This document shows, one piece after another, positions 26,783 to 36,278 of a stretch of DNA of 64,000 nucleotides. The position numbers and the translations under genes are program-made. The notes beneath the pieces were generated by a model. The model saw only the letters and a program-made list of their open reading frames with translations, was not told the origin of the DNA and ran no database searches. Origin of the DNA: Paenibacillus silagei (GTDB taxonomy: Bacteria; Bacillota; Bacilli; Paenibacillales; Paenibacillaceae). Location of the stretch: NCBI RefSeq assembly GCF_017874735.1, contig NZ_JAGGLV010000023.1, positions 56,103-120,102 on the forward strand, written 5' to 3'. Each line of letters starts with the position of its first letter. Within the stretch, counting starts at the first letter, position 1.

Positions 26783-29700
26783 GTGAGTGACATGCCGCAC
26801 AATATTTATATATTGTCCAGCTTCACTGCTGATTTACTGGAAGACTATCTTGAAGAAGATATCAAGGAACTCGGGCTTCAGTCCAAAATTGAAACCGGAC
26901 CTTATAATCAGATTATATCCCAGTGCATGGACCCGGACAGCTTATTATTTCAGAAGAAACCGGATTATTTAGTCATCTGGACCCGGTTGGAAGATATTAT
27001 AGGCCGGAAAGATTTCTATCGGAAAGAGAGCTTTAATTCATGCAAGGCTGATCTGTCAATGTTGATCGAAGCCGTTCTGCAGGCCAAGGCGGCACTCCGC
27101 TGCAAGCTGATTTTTATGCTCCCTCCTGTCTATGAGAACAGACCTCTGGGGGTCGGTGACCTGCAAATTATGTGCGGTGCAATGGAAACGTCCATGATGC
27201 TGCGAAAGTTTATGATGGATAAGCTTAGATTCGTTGAAGGCATATACCTGGCAGACGGGGAAGAACTGATCCGCAGATACGGCGCAGATCAGAGCTATCA
27301 CATGGGCATGTATGCTTTTGCCAAAGCTCCTTATGTGAATAGCATCTACAAAGAGGCTGCAAGACAGATTAGCCGAATCATCAAGCTGGATCTGAGCAAT
27401 AAGCGCAATATCCTTGTCTTTGATGCGGATGTCCTATTGTGTGAGCAAGAGGAACAAGAGGGACACGCAGTTCTTCATCAATTGGATGAGCAAAGAGTGG
27501 TTACGGATGATTCCTACCTTTTATTTCAGCGCTATCTGCAGGAACTTGTAAGCTGGGGAAATGAAATCATGCTGTGCTCAAGATCCGCTCCAGGACAATT
27601 GAATGCCATATTGGACAGGGAAGATCTCATCCTCACTAAGCAAGAATGTAAGTATATGAGCTGTGAGTGTGAAACGATAACAGAAGCAATCCTGCAAATA
27701 CATAGAGAACATGGCGTTTCACTGGATCAATTCATTGTACTGGATACGAAAGAGCTGTACCTAAACGGAATACGCCAGCTGCTGCTGCCGGAGGATTCTA
27801 CACTTTGGATGCAGAGCGTAGAGGCCTCGGGGATTCTGGATTATATATCCGCTGAAGCTTCCCGTTACAGCAATGGCGAAGATGTCTTGGCAGACAACAC
27901 TGAGGAATACAGTCTGGAGGAATTCCTTCAATCCATCCAGCTGGAAGTGTCTCTACGGGAAATCAATAAGCTGCAGGCCGAACAGATCGAGCATATCCTC
28001 CATAATACCAAAGACTTCAACCTGACAGGATTACTATGGACACAGGAGGAAATCATCGGAGCGCTTAACGGGGATAATCAATTGATTTATTCCGTAAAGG
28101 TACAAGACAGATTTGGAGATTACGGCATGGCCGGTACCATCATTGGGACAGTTGATAAGAAGAGCTTCAAGGTTGACGCTCTGCTCTTAAATTGCCGGGT
28201 GCTCGGTAAAAATGTTGAATATCATTTAATGAAGGAATTAGCCAATAGAATTAGAGAACACCAGTGTGACTCTATAGTGTTCCACTATCAATCCAGCGGC
28301 AGGAATGAGAGTGCGGCTCAATTTCTGGCCAGGATTACCCGCACCGACTTGAAGCGTGTTCACACAGGTGAAGCCCTGACAATTTCTTGTGAAAAGCTCG
28401 AGGATTATGCGAATGAAGCACTCCACCCTAACAAAGCAGACCAAGAACCGGATATGCCAGACAAACCGCACAAGGCAGACCGCAGCTTTGACCCCTACCA
28501 GTTCATTTTCAACAGATGGAATAAGCTGGATGAAGCCGAAAAAGATCAAATTAACGATCTGGTTAGTCATACAAAGTCTATTGAAGAAATAATGAGGGCG
28601 ATTGCGGATTCGAAAATGAAAACAAGAACAGGCGTTAAGGCTGAATATCTGCAGCCGAGAACGGAAACGGAGCAAAAAATTGCCGCCCTGTGGGCAGATA
28701 TTCTTAACGTTGACAAAGTAGGAGTTTTGGATAACTTTTTCGAACTTGGCGGAACCTCCATCATGGCGGCCCAGCTCATTGTAAAGTTCAAGAATGCCTT
28801 TGATATGATGCTGCCGGTGCGGATTTTCTTCGACAGTTCGTCCATTGAGCAAATGGCGATGTATATTGAAGCGGTCAAAAGCGAGCAAAATAAACAGGAT
28901 ATCAATGAATCCGCCGTAAGTAATTTCCGCTATAAGACCCGGGAATTTTTGAAAAATGAGGTGTGGCTGGACGAGGGAATTACCGGAGCAAAGGAACTTC
29001 AAGCGTGGGATCATACCCGGATCCATAACATCCTTTTGACCGGTGTGACGGGATTCCTGGGGGCATTTCTGCTGCAGGAGCTTATCGCTATGACAGATTA
29101 TCATATGGTGTTGCTGGTCCGTGCGGACAGTGTGCAGAGCGGCTACGACAGAGTTGTGGCTAATATGGAAATGTACAATTTATGGGACGAAGCTTACAGA
29201 AGCAGAATAGAAGTCTGCACGGGCGATCTTGCCAGACCTTTGCTCGGCCAACAGCTGCAGGATTTCAACGAATTGGCAGTCCGAATCGATTCCATCTATC
29301 ATGCGGGCGCTATCACTAATTTCCTGGAGCCGTATAACAAGATTAAAGATGTAAACGTACAGGGAGTTCAGGAGATTTTACGTCTGGCATCCACTCATAA
29401 GTTAAAGCAGGTACATTACGTGTCAACTCACTATGTATTCTCTACGCTCTCACACGAAAACGGATATATCGCATACGAGGATAGCATTCCGTCCGATCAT
29501 GAGGTGCTTGTACTGGGATATCAACAAAGCAAGTGGGTTGGCGAGAGAATAATGGCTCTGGCCAAAGAGAGAGGCATTCCGTTAAGTATCTACCGCGTCG
29601 GCAGAATATCCGGCTCCAGTACCACAGGGGCATGTCAAACCAGAGATATCATGTGGCTTATGATCAAAAGCTGTGTAGAGGCAGGAGTATTGTTCGAGGA

Positions 29701-30124
29701 GAATGTGAATATAGAATTTATTCCAGTGGATTATGTCAGCAAATCTATTGTAGCATTGTCCATCCAAGCGGGATCAAGCAACAAAAACTTCCATATTGTC
29801 GCTAGTAAAATGAACACACTAAACCAAGTGTATACCTGGATGAATTCGTACGGGTTCAAAGTTGAAAAAATGCCCTATGAGCAGTGGAAGGATGAATTGG
29901 TGGACAGAGTTGCCGAGAATCCTAATCTGAATACCACCAAGGCTATGCTGCCGTTCATTCCGGAAGATATGGGTGAATGGGATGTGGAAATTACGTATGA
30001 CACTACCAATGTTACCAAAGGCTTGAGTGAAACCACCATCACTTGCCCAGAGGTAGGAGAGGAGGTGTTCAACCGTTATTTGGATTACTTTGTGAAGACA
30101 AAGTATTTTGAGTTAACACCCTGA
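26783..30124 (+). CDS. FkbH-like domain - PCP - terminal thioester reductase
   Basis: A 1113-residue protein counted from a GTG at 26,783, which lies 5 bp after AAGGAGGAGG; an ATG at 26,792 is the alternative. Residues about 5-190 are the FkbH N-terminal domain. Residues about 205-370 are HAD-like: D214 and D216 remain in VFDADVLL, but the usual T, the SKNN lysine and the DDNP motif are lost. Residues about 390-525 are the GNAT-like part with DFNLT, DRFGDYG and C471 in CRVLG. The carrier has S659 in GGTSI. The C-terminal reductase (about 745-1113) has GVTGFLG and Y913/K917 (YQQSK). It probably ends the assembly line, releasing an aldehyde or alcohol by NAD(P)H reduction. FkbH proteins normally load glyceryl or related units on carriers; here phosphatase chemistry looks lost. 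Confidence 0.88.
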   Translation: MSDMPHNIYILSSFTADLLEDYLEEDIKELGLQSKIETGPYNQIISQCMDPDSLLFQKKPDYLVIWTRLEDIIGRKDFYRKESFNSCKADLSMLIEAVLQAKAALRCKLIFMLPPVYENRPLGVGDLQIMCGAMETSMMLRKFMMDKLRFVEGIYLADGEELIRRYGADQSYHMGMYAFAKAPYVNSIYKEAARQISRIIKLDLSNKRNILVFDADVLLCEQEEQEGHAVLHQLDEQRVVTDDSYLLFQRYLQELVSWGNEIMLCSRSAPGQLNAILDREDLILTKQECKYMSCECETITEAILQIHREHGVSLDQFIVLDTKELYLNGIRQLLLPEDSTLWMQSVEASGILDYISAEASRYSNGEDVLADNTEEYSLEEFLQSIQLEVSLREINKLQAEQIEHILHNTKDFNLTGLLWTQEEIIGALNGDNQLIYSVKVQDRFGDYGMAGTIIGTVDKKSFKVDALLLNCRVLGKNVEYHLMKELANRIREHQCDSIVFHYQSSGRNESAAQFLARITRTDLKRVHTGEALTISCEKLEDYANEALHPNKADQEPDMPDKPHKADRSFDPYQFIFNRWNKLDEAEKDQINDLVSHTKSIEEIMRAIADSKMKTRTGVKAEYLQPRTETEQKIAALWADILNVDKVGVLDNFFELGGTSIMAAQLIVKFKNAFDMMLPVRIFFDSSSIEQMAMYIEAVKSEQNKQDINESAVSNFRYKTREFLKNEVWLDEGITGAKELQAWDHTRIHNILLTGVTGFLGAFLLQELIAMTDYHMVLLVRADSVQSGYDRVVANMEMYNLWDEAYRSRIEVCTGDLARPLLGQQLQDFNELAVRIDSIYHAGAITNFLEPYNKIKDVNVQGVQEILRLASTHKLKQVHYVSTHYVFSTLSHENGYIAYEDSIPSDHEVLVLGYQQSKWVGERIMALAKERGIPLSIYRVGRISGSSTTGACQTRDIMWLMIKSCVEAGVLFEENVNIEFIPVDYVSKSIVALSIQAGSSNKNFHIVASKMNTLNQVYTWMNSYGFKVEKMPYEQWKDELVDRVAENPNLNTTKAMLPFIPEDMGEWDVEITYDTTNVTKGLSETTITCPEVGEEVFNRYLDYFVKTKYFELTP

Positions 30125-30177
30125 GGGCAAGTGAATGATCTGAAAAGTTAACATTATATGATTTTATAGGAGGAACA

Positions 30178-30951
30178 ATGATGAAGGAACGATTGGATGT
30201 AATGACAGCAAAAAAAATGAGCCTGTACACTAGCGGGATGTGGGTCTCTCTCCTCATAGGCTTGCTCTATGTGGGAATAGGTATTCTGATGCCTATTGAT
30301 CCGGCGGAGAAATACAGAGGAACAGAATTCTATGAGCAAATTGCCGCCCATCCGTTTATTCCGCATTTATGGAGATATATCTTCGTAGCGATCGGTTTCT
30401 TGTCCATCTACTGGATATCGGCAGCAGTTTCAACATTGAGATCCAAAAGCTATGAATGGGAAGGCTTTTACAAATGGGTAACCATTGTTGGTTATGGCGG
30501 CGCCGGCTTGCTGTCCTTGGAGTGGATGAGAGAAATTTTTATTATGAAGGTTATGACTTTGTATTCCACAGGCAATGAAATGTACCGGGTAGCCTTGGAA
30601 GTAGCAGCTTTCCCGCTCGACCCTGACTTTATCTGGATGTTTGGCGGCTTTGGATTATGGTATCTGGTAACTTCGCTGTTGGCCAAAAGAAATCAGGTTT
30701 TCTCCTCCAAGCTCAACATCTTGGGCATTATCGTCGGACTGGATTTGATCATCACCATGGTTTTTGCCATGACAGACACAATCATTTATTTCGATGGCGG
30801 TCAGATGACTGTTATGCAGATTACGGCTCTCCTCGGCGGTATTATGGGGGCTGTGTATCACATCTGGATGTTCTTTGATATGAGAAAGAATCAAGCGCAG
30901 TTCGAAAAAAGCATGACTACCTTGCTGGAGCAAAAAAAGAGTGCGGCATAA
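30178..30951 (+). CDS. Multi-pass membrane protein of unknown function
   Basis: A 257-residue hydrophobic protein with about six likely transmembrane segments (near residues 20-40, 68-86, 100-115, 148-168, 182-202 and 215-238). It has no signal peptidase site and no motif I can name. It has two adjacent ATG codons; the first lies 5 bp after AGGAGG. It lies 53 bp after the reductase gene and overlaps the next gene, so it belongs to the cluster operon. Possible roles are immunity or export; neither is shown by the sequence. Confidence 0.8.
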   Translation: MMKERLDVMTAKKMSLYTSGMWVSLLIGLLYVGIGILMPIDPAEKYRGTEFYEQIAAHPFIPHLWRYIFVAIGFLSIYWISAAVSTLRSKSYEWEGFYKWVTIVGYGGAGLLSLEWMREIFIMKVMTLYSTGNEMYRVALEVAAFPLDPDFIWMFGGFGLWYLVTSLLAKRNQVFSSKLNILGIIVGLDLIITMVFAMTDTIIYFDGGQMTVMQITALLGGIMGAVYHIWMFFDMRKNQAQFEKSMTTLLEQKKSAA

Positions 30952-31441
30952 ACGCATGCAACCCGTCGTAACTAAAAACAGGCTCGGATTTTCTCTCAAG
31001 GGCCTTATTATTCTTTTGTTGGTATTGCTTCCTAATCTGCTATTTTACGCATTTGCGATTAACGGAACTGCCGGAACTGCGGCGGTCTTCGCCAACAGGG
31101 TTGAAATCATTAGTTATATTGAACGTGTTAGCCAAGTGTTACTTATGCTTGTATTAATTTTCCGCGTAAATAAAAGCTCCCCGTCATTGCAAAGCAGGTA
31201 TGTGTTTGGAATGGCCGTATTTTTACTGCTCTATTACGCTTTATGGATTCGTTATTTTGCGGGCGGGATGGACTATACCTTGATCAGCGGGACTTTTTTC
31301 GTATTCATGGGGATGTCCGTCTTCCCGTCCGTGTATTTCGCTTTAGCAGAGAAATGGCTGGGGGATCATTTGGGAGTGGGGATCGCCATTACCTTTGGGG
31401 TATTCCATACCCTTAACACCTATCTGAATTTTGCAGCTTAA
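30941..31441 (+). CDS. Small membrane protein of unknown function
   Basis: A 166-residue hydrophobic protein with about five membrane segments (near residues 18-40, 58-76, 87-105, 114-130, 143-160). A GTG start at 30,941 overlaps the end of the previous gene and implies coupling; an ATG at 30,956 would give a protein five residues shorter. I do not recognise the family. Its position between the reductase and the thioesterase gene suggests it is part of the cluster, perhaps working with the neighbouring membrane protein. Confidence 0.7.
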   Translation: MRHKRMQPVVTKNRLGFSLKGLIILLLVLLPNLLFYAFAINGTAGTAAVFANRVEIISYIERVSQVLLMLVLIFRVNKSSPSLQSRYVFGMAVFLLLYYALWIRYFAGGMDYTLISGTFFVFMGMSVFPSVYFALAEKWLGDHLGVGIAITFGVFHTLNTYLNFAA

Positions 31442-31461
31442 TGAGAATAGTGGAGGGTAAC

Positions 31462-32310
31462 ATGAAACAAGAGGTTAAACCATGGTTTTTTTTCAAAAGA
31501 AACGCGGAAAAGTCCGAAATCAGATTACGCTTGTTTTTGTTCCCTCCTGCGGGCGGGGATGTGTCAACCTTCCTGCATTGGGAAGAACAGATGCCGGGAG
31601 ATGTGGAGACCTGCTTGGTCAGGCTGCCGGGCAGAGGGGCCAGAATAACGGAGCCGGCCATTGATAATGTGGATATACTTACAGATCTATTGCTCCAGGA
31701 AATGAAAGAGTACACTGATGTGCCCTACGTGTTGTTCGGTCATAGCATGGGAGGGCTGGTCTCCTATGAGCTGACGCAAAAAATATATAAACAGGGGCTT
31801 AACTTACCGGAATATGTAATTATATCAAGCATGAAAGCACCCAACTATATGAACAAGTTCACGGAGAGTCTGACCGAAGACGGAAATGACAAATTATATC
31901 TGAAAAGAAACGCTGAATTTATGGATACTATCATCGGTCTTGGCGGAATCCCGGACGCTTTCAGTGAAAACAGAGAGTTTCTGGAATTAATCCTGCCTAC
32001 CTTTAGAAAAGATATGAAAATGTGTGAAACGTATAATCCTGAGAATGCGCAAGCCGTCCCGGTGTCATTTGATATCTATGGCGGGAACCGCGATAGCATT
32101 GCTACTAAGAAAGAACTAGAGGGATGGAAGAAATACACCACCCAAAAATACGCACTCACCCTCTTCCAGGGGAACCATTTTTATTTCATGGATAATCCCA
32201 ATATGCTTCTGTTCCATCTGCGCAATAAATTAATGGATATAGGGAATAAGCTTACGGATCAAACTCATAGAGAGTGGAGGATGAAAGATGAATGTAATTC
32301 AAATCGATAA
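31462..32310 (+). CDS. Type II thioesterase (GrsT-like)
   Basis: A 282-residue alpha/beta hydrolase. FLFPPAGGD near the start, the nucleophile S95 in GHSMGG, an aspartate in YGGNRDS and a late histidine in QGNHFYF form the catalytic set of external editing thioesterases. Such enzymes remove wrong or stalled acyl groups from carrier proteins. No thioesterase domain is fused to any synthetase here, so this protein is not the likely release enzyme. The ATG at 31,462 follows TGGAGGGT; an earlier in-frame ATG at 31,441 overlaps the previous stop. It overlaps the ABC ATPase gene by 23 bp. Confidence 0.92.
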   Translation: MKQEVKPWFFFKRNAEKSEIRLRLFLFPPAGGDVSTFLHWEEQMPGDVETCLVRLPGRGARITEPAIDNVDILTDLLLQEMKEYTDVPYVLFGHSMGGLVSYELTQKIYKQGLNLPEYVIISSMKAPNYMNKFTESLTEDGNDKLYLKRNAEFMDTIIGLGGIPDAFSENREFLELILPTFRKDMKMCETYNPENAQAVPVSFDIYGGNRDSIATKKELEGWKKYTTQKYALTLFQGNHFYFMDNPNMLLFHLRNKLMDIGNKLTDQTHREWRMKDECNSNR

Positions 32311-33211
32311 CCTGGTCAAAAAATTTGGTGACTATACAGCAGTAAACGGACTCAATCTGACCATCGAAAAAGGAGAGGTGTTTGGTCTGTTAGGCCCGAA
32401 TGGAGCCGGCAAGAGTACCACGATTAATCTGGTATGCGGCCTGCTGCATGCGACATCGGGGAACATCAGGCTATTCGGAAATAAGGTGGAGGATGAGAAA
32501 AGAAAGCTTGGCTTTGTCCCGCAAAACATTGCCCTGTATGACAATTTCACTGCGTATGAGAACGTTAAGTTCTTCGGTGAACTGTATGGACTGAAGGGGA
32601 AAGGATTGGAGAATGGAATTGATGAAGCCTTGGAATTCACCGGCCTGTCCGATGTCAAACGTAAAAAAGCGAAGACATTCTCCGGCGGGATGTTAAGACG
32701 ATTGAATATTGCCACTGCTTTGGTCCATCAACCGCAGATTCTTATTATGGATGAGCCAACGGTCGGGATTGATCCGCAGTCCAGAAACCACATCCTGAAG
32801 TCTGTCCAGCGGTTAAATGAGAAAGGCGTGACGATTGTCTACACAACACATTATATGGAGGAAGTTGAAGCGATCTGTAATCGCATAGCCATTATTGACA
32901 AAGGCCAGGTCATTGCTTCGGGTACAAAGAAAGAATTAACAGATCTGATCAGTGATAAGAAATCTCTGCAGTTAACCGTTGATGATGCTCTTGAACTGGA
33001 TAAGGAAGCGATCTCCCATATTGATGGCGTGGTTAATGTGGAAATCAATGACAACCTGATCCAGGTGGAGTCGTTAAAAGAAAATGATAATTTGAATGCA
33101 ATTATTGCATACGTAAACAGCAAAAATGTGAAAATCAGAAGTATCGGCACCACAGATGTTACGTTGGAAACCGTATTCCTGACATTGACAGGGCGCAAAT
33201 TACGCGACTGA
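32288..33211 (+). CDS. ABC transporter ATP-binding protein (antibiotic export/resistance type)
   Basis: A 307-residue ATPase with Walker A GPNGAGKST, the signature SGGMLRRL (an F replaces the L of LSGG), Walker B ILIMDEPT and a switch histidine in TTHYMEE. The C-terminal tail (TDVTLETVFLTLTGRKL) is typical of the DrrA/LnrL group of ABC-2 exporters. It is followed by two ABC-2 permease genes, so the three proteins should form an exporter for the cluster product or a self-resistance pump. The start follows GGAGGATG and overlaps the thioesterase gene. Confidence 0.93.
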   Translation: MNVIQIDNLVKKFGDYTAVNGLNLTIEKGEVFGLLGPNGAGKSTTINLVCGLLHATSGNIRLFGNKVEDEKRKLGFVPQNIALYDNFTAYENVKFFGELYGLKGKGLENGIDEALEFTGLSDVKRKKAKTFSGGMLRRLNIATALVHQPQILIMDEPTVGIDPQSRNHILKSVQRLNEKGVTIVYTTHYMEEVEAICNRIAIIDKGQVIASGTKKELTDLISDKKSLQLTVDDALELDKEAISHIDGVVNVEINDNLIQVESLKENDNLNAIIAYVNSKNVKIRSIGTTDVTLETVFLTLTGRKLRD

Positions 33212-33240
33212 CCATAGAGTCTAGAGGAAAGGAAGATCAT

Positions 33241-34374
33241 ATGTTTCAGATCATAAAGAAAATCATTAAAAATCAAATCAGAAATCCAAAGTGGTTATTA
33301 TTCTTGATGATATTCCCTATTTTTTTAATGATTCTGATCGGTTCGATTCTAACGAGTGCTTTCTCCGATAAATCAAATCTGACCAAGGTTGACGTTGCGT
33401 TGCTCAATCAATCGGAAGGGATGGCAGCCGAGGTTATTGATGCCTTAACCACAGCTTCTGTATCCATCGAAAAAGATTACGGGATCAAAATGGGCTACAC
33501 CGACTCAGAGAAAGAAGGAAAAAAAGAGGCGCGGGTGAACAAAAAAGTATTCGTGCACCTGGATAAGGAGAAGATCCTGGTCTACGGAAATGAATCGGAG
33601 CCGTTAAATACAGCGAGAGTGGTAGCCTTATTCCGCAGCGTGGCCAGCAGCATTCAGACGGTTAAGGAAGCCTATAAAATAGACGGGGAAAAAGCGATTG
33701 AATTGATTGGCGCGGATAATGCCACGTATGAAGTGCCTGTAGAGCTGATTCCCTCCAAAAGTGCCATGAGCTCCTATGATTATTATGGAGTGGTGGAATT
33801 AACGCTTATGGTGATGTATATGATGCTGATTCCCATTGGGGATCTGTTTACGGATAAAAGAACCAAAATCAAAGAGAGAATTTTACTTACAGGACTTAGC
33901 AGGGTAAAGTATTATTTCGCTTCGTTGGCTGCGTATTCCATTTTTGCCTTAGCGGTGTTCATTCCAGCCTTTATCTTCTCTATCACATACTTGGGAGTAA
34001 ACTGGGGCAATTATTCTGTGCTCATGTACTTGTATATCGTTTTATTTGCCATATTCAATGTGGCGCTCGGCATGTTATTGGCCCAGTTATTAAAAGCCCG
34101 CGGCAAAGTGGATGTGATTCTGTCTGTGATTATCCTGCCGATTTTCTCCTTTCTCGGGGGATCGTATACCCCCTTCCCTTATGATATGGGCGGTGTTTTC
34201 GGCAAGATCCTGCTGGTCTCCCCGTTAAGATGGGTGAATGTCGGCATTTTCAAAAGTGTCTACGCGCAGGATAGTCAAGTTATCTGGGTAAGCTCTGCCA
34301 TATTTCTCCTTTTAATATTCATCTGTCTCTTTATTGTGGTTGCTAAAGAAAAGAAGGAGGAATTAAGAGCATGA
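33241..34374 (+). CDS. ABC-2 type permease
   Basis: A 377-residue permease. One N-terminal membrane helix (about 20-40) is followed by a large extracytoplasmic region (about 45-180) and five C-terminal helices (about 180-375), the usual ABC2_membrane_3 layout. It pairs with the ATPase encoded 29 bp upstream and with the second permease, whose start overlaps its stop (ATGA). The substrate is inferred to be the cluster product from position only. The RBS is AAAGGAAG. Confidence 0.88.
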   Translation: MFQIIKKIIKNQIRNPKWLLFLMIFPIFLMILIGSILTSAFSDKSNLTKVDVALLNQSEGMAAEVIDALTTASVSIEKDYGIKMGYTDSEKEGKKEARVNKKVFVHLDKEKILVYGNESEPLNTARVVALFRSVASSIQTVKEAYKIDGEKAIELIGADNATYEVPVELIPSKSAMSSYDYYGVVELTLMVMYMMLIPIGDLFTDKRTKIKERILLTGLSRVKYYFASLAAYSIFALAVFIPAFIFSITYLGVNWGNYSVLMYLYIVLFAIFNVALGMLLAQLLKARGKVDVILSVIILPIFSFLGGSYTPFPYDMGGVFGKILLVSPLRWVNVGIFKSVYAQDSQVIWVSSAIFLLLIFICLFIVVAKEKKEELRA

Positions 34375-35519
34375 GAACATTTTATGCATTAATAAAAAAT
34401 AACTTAAGAATTTCGATAATGCATAAACCGATTTCTTTTCTGTTAATGACCATTACTCCGATCATCGTCCTGATTATTGCCAGTAAGCTGGTCAGCTATT
34501 CCACAACCTTTGTTAACGTAGGCATTGCGGATGGGGATCATAGCCGGGCCTCGGAAGCCGTAACCCAAATTGTCGGCGGTCTTGAGGGCATTAAGGTCTT
34601 CTATATGGATGAGAATGAAGTGGAGGCTAATTTTCAAAGTAATAAAATCAATGCGGCTTTGGTCATCCGCAGCGGATTCCAGAATGGATTGTTAAATAAT
34701 TCGATCGAGAAGCTAGTAGTGAAAGGAAATGAAGAGCAGAACGTCTATACCCTGCTACAGGCCATCCTCAAGAATCATTTGTTGAATTTACGTAACTTGG
34801 GCAAGATTTCTGGGGGGGATGCTGCTGTATTCGAGAATGCGGTAGGCAATTATATCGCCAGCTCTGAGTTTGTGGAGAAAAACTCTCTTAACGATTTGTA
34901 TACGGAATACAACAATTCCAATATCTTTGTCGGTTTTTTGATCCTGTTCATTTTCTTCAATTCATCAGCTATAGCGAATGTAATCAATACGGATAGGGAG
35001 CGCAATATTTACGCCAGGATCTTCCTCTCTCCGGCCAAAGTATGGATGTATTATCTGTCCAATGTACTCTGTAATCTGGTCATCGTCGCCTTTCAAATCC
35101 TGGCCGCAGTCCTGAGCATGGAATATTTCACGAATACCTCCATTGGCGTGGAGCCCGGTGTGCTGTTTCTGATTCTCTTCCTGACGGCGTTGGTGGCGGT
35201 CTCCTTGGGGACGTTCTATGTTTCCATTACGGAAGAGGCGGATGCGGCTTCAATGATTTGCAATTTTGCGAACCTGCTGATTGTTATCCTGGGCGGCTGC
35301 TTTATTCAGGTGGAGCTGTTTCCTAAATTAATCAATGCCATTTCCTATATTTCACCGGCAAGATGGGCAATGGGAAGTATTCTGGATTTACAGCAAGGAT
35401 TAACCTTGGGAGATATAGCTGGAAACGCGTTTTTACTTGGCGGAATGGCAGCGGTGATTCTAGCCGTGTCGGTAATCATAACCAGCAAGCGGGAAAAGAA
35501 ATTCAGAAGTCTTTCCTAA
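34371..35519 (+). CDS. ABC-2 type permease, second subunit
   Basis: A 382-residue permease with the same layout as its neighbour: a helix at about 20-38, an extracytoplasmic domain at about 45-180, and five helices to the end. The two are probably diverged duplicates forming a heterodimeric membrane part of the exporter. It overlaps the previous gene by 4 bp. It is very A+T-rich at its start, like much of the cluster and unlike the carbohydrate region to the right. Confidence 0.88.
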   Translation: MRTFYALIKNNLRISIMHKPISFLLMTITPIIVLIIASKLVSYSTTFVNVGIADGDHSRASEAVTQIVGGLEGIKVFYMDENEVEANFQSNKINAALVIRSGFQNGLLNNSIEKLVVKGNEEQNVYTLLQAILKNHLLNLRNLGKISGGDAAVFENAVGNYIASSEFVEKNSLNDLYTEYNNSNIFVGFLILFIFFNSSAIANVINTDRERNIYARIFLSPAKVWMYYLSNVLCNLVIVAFQILAAVLSMEYFTNTSIGVEPGVLFLILFLTALVAVSLGTFYVSITEEADAASMICNFANLLIVILGGCFIQVELFPKLINAISYISPARWAMGSILDLQQGLTLGDIAGNAFLLGGMAAVILAVSVIITSKREKKFRSLS

Positions 35520-35559
35520 GTGGCAACTAATTCAACTAGACAAGGATAGGAATATAACT

Positions 35560-36249
35560 ATGGCAGAACTCTATTATATGAATATCGAAGACCCCATAAG
35601 TGCTGAAGATTATCAGACATTACTGGGCACATGTGCTTCTGACAAAAGGGAAGCTATACACAAATTCAGATTTGAGGCAGATCGAAAAAGAACATTGTAC
35701 GGGGAAGTGCTGGCCAGATTCATGATCGCGAAGAAAACTGGAGTAACGATGAAAGACATTGAATTTGACAAAAATTCATACGGAAAACCTTATGTAAAGG
35801 ATCAGAATGAGATATTTTACAATATATCTCATTCTGGAAAGTATGTAGTCTGCGGATTGGATACTGAGGATATTGGAATAGATATTGAAGAAATTCGGGA
35901 CATTGACCTGGATATTGCTAAACGCTTCTTCCATGTCAAAGAATATGAGGATATCATTTCTCGGGAAATAAGAGAGCAGGCTCATTCGCTGTATGATTTC
36001 TGGACGTTAAAAGAAAGTTATATTAAGTTTTTGGGAGTCGGGCTAAGTAAGCCGCTGAACTCATTTTATTTCATGATTAATGGAGAATCCGTACAGCTCT
36101 GCTCCCAAGAAGACCATACAGTTTATTTTCACCGTTACTTGCTACAGGATAATTACAGGCTTGCCGTTTGCGTAAGCACACCTGATCATATCCATATGGA
36201 AAAAATATCACTTCATGACCTTGTAGCCTACATTAAGAGTGAAAGTTAA
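35560..36249 (+). CDS. Sfp-type 4'-phosphopantetheinyl transferase
   Basis: A 229-residue enzyme that moves the phosphopantetheine arm of CoA onto carrier-protein serines. It shows the family motifs GKPY, YNISHSG, the Mg-binding DIGIDIEEI and FWTLKESYIK. The length matches Sfp of Bacillus subtilis. It should activate the many carrier domains of this cluster and the free ACP at 23,442. It starts 40 bp after the exporter genes and ends 29 bp before the membrane anchor of the fumarate reductase-like complex. Confidence 0.95.
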   Translation: MAELYYMNIEDPISAEDYQTLLGTCASDKREAIHKFRFEADRKRTLYGEVLARFMIAKKTGVTMKDIEFDKNSYGKPYVKDQNEIFYNISHSGKYVVCGLDTEDIGIDIEEIRDIDLDIAKRFFHVKEYEDIISREIREQAHSLYDFWTLKESYIKFLGVGLSKPLNSFYFMINGESVQLCSQEDHTVYFHRYLLQDNYRLAVCVSTPDHIHMEKISLHDLVAYIKSES

Positions 36250-36278
36250 TGGATAAAATCTGGTAAGGAGTCCCTGGC

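Noticed and set aside
28238..29104. 288-codon reverse open frame inside the FkbH-PCP-reductase gene
   Set aside because: Antisense to conserved FkbH, carrier and reductase motifs; no independent evidence.
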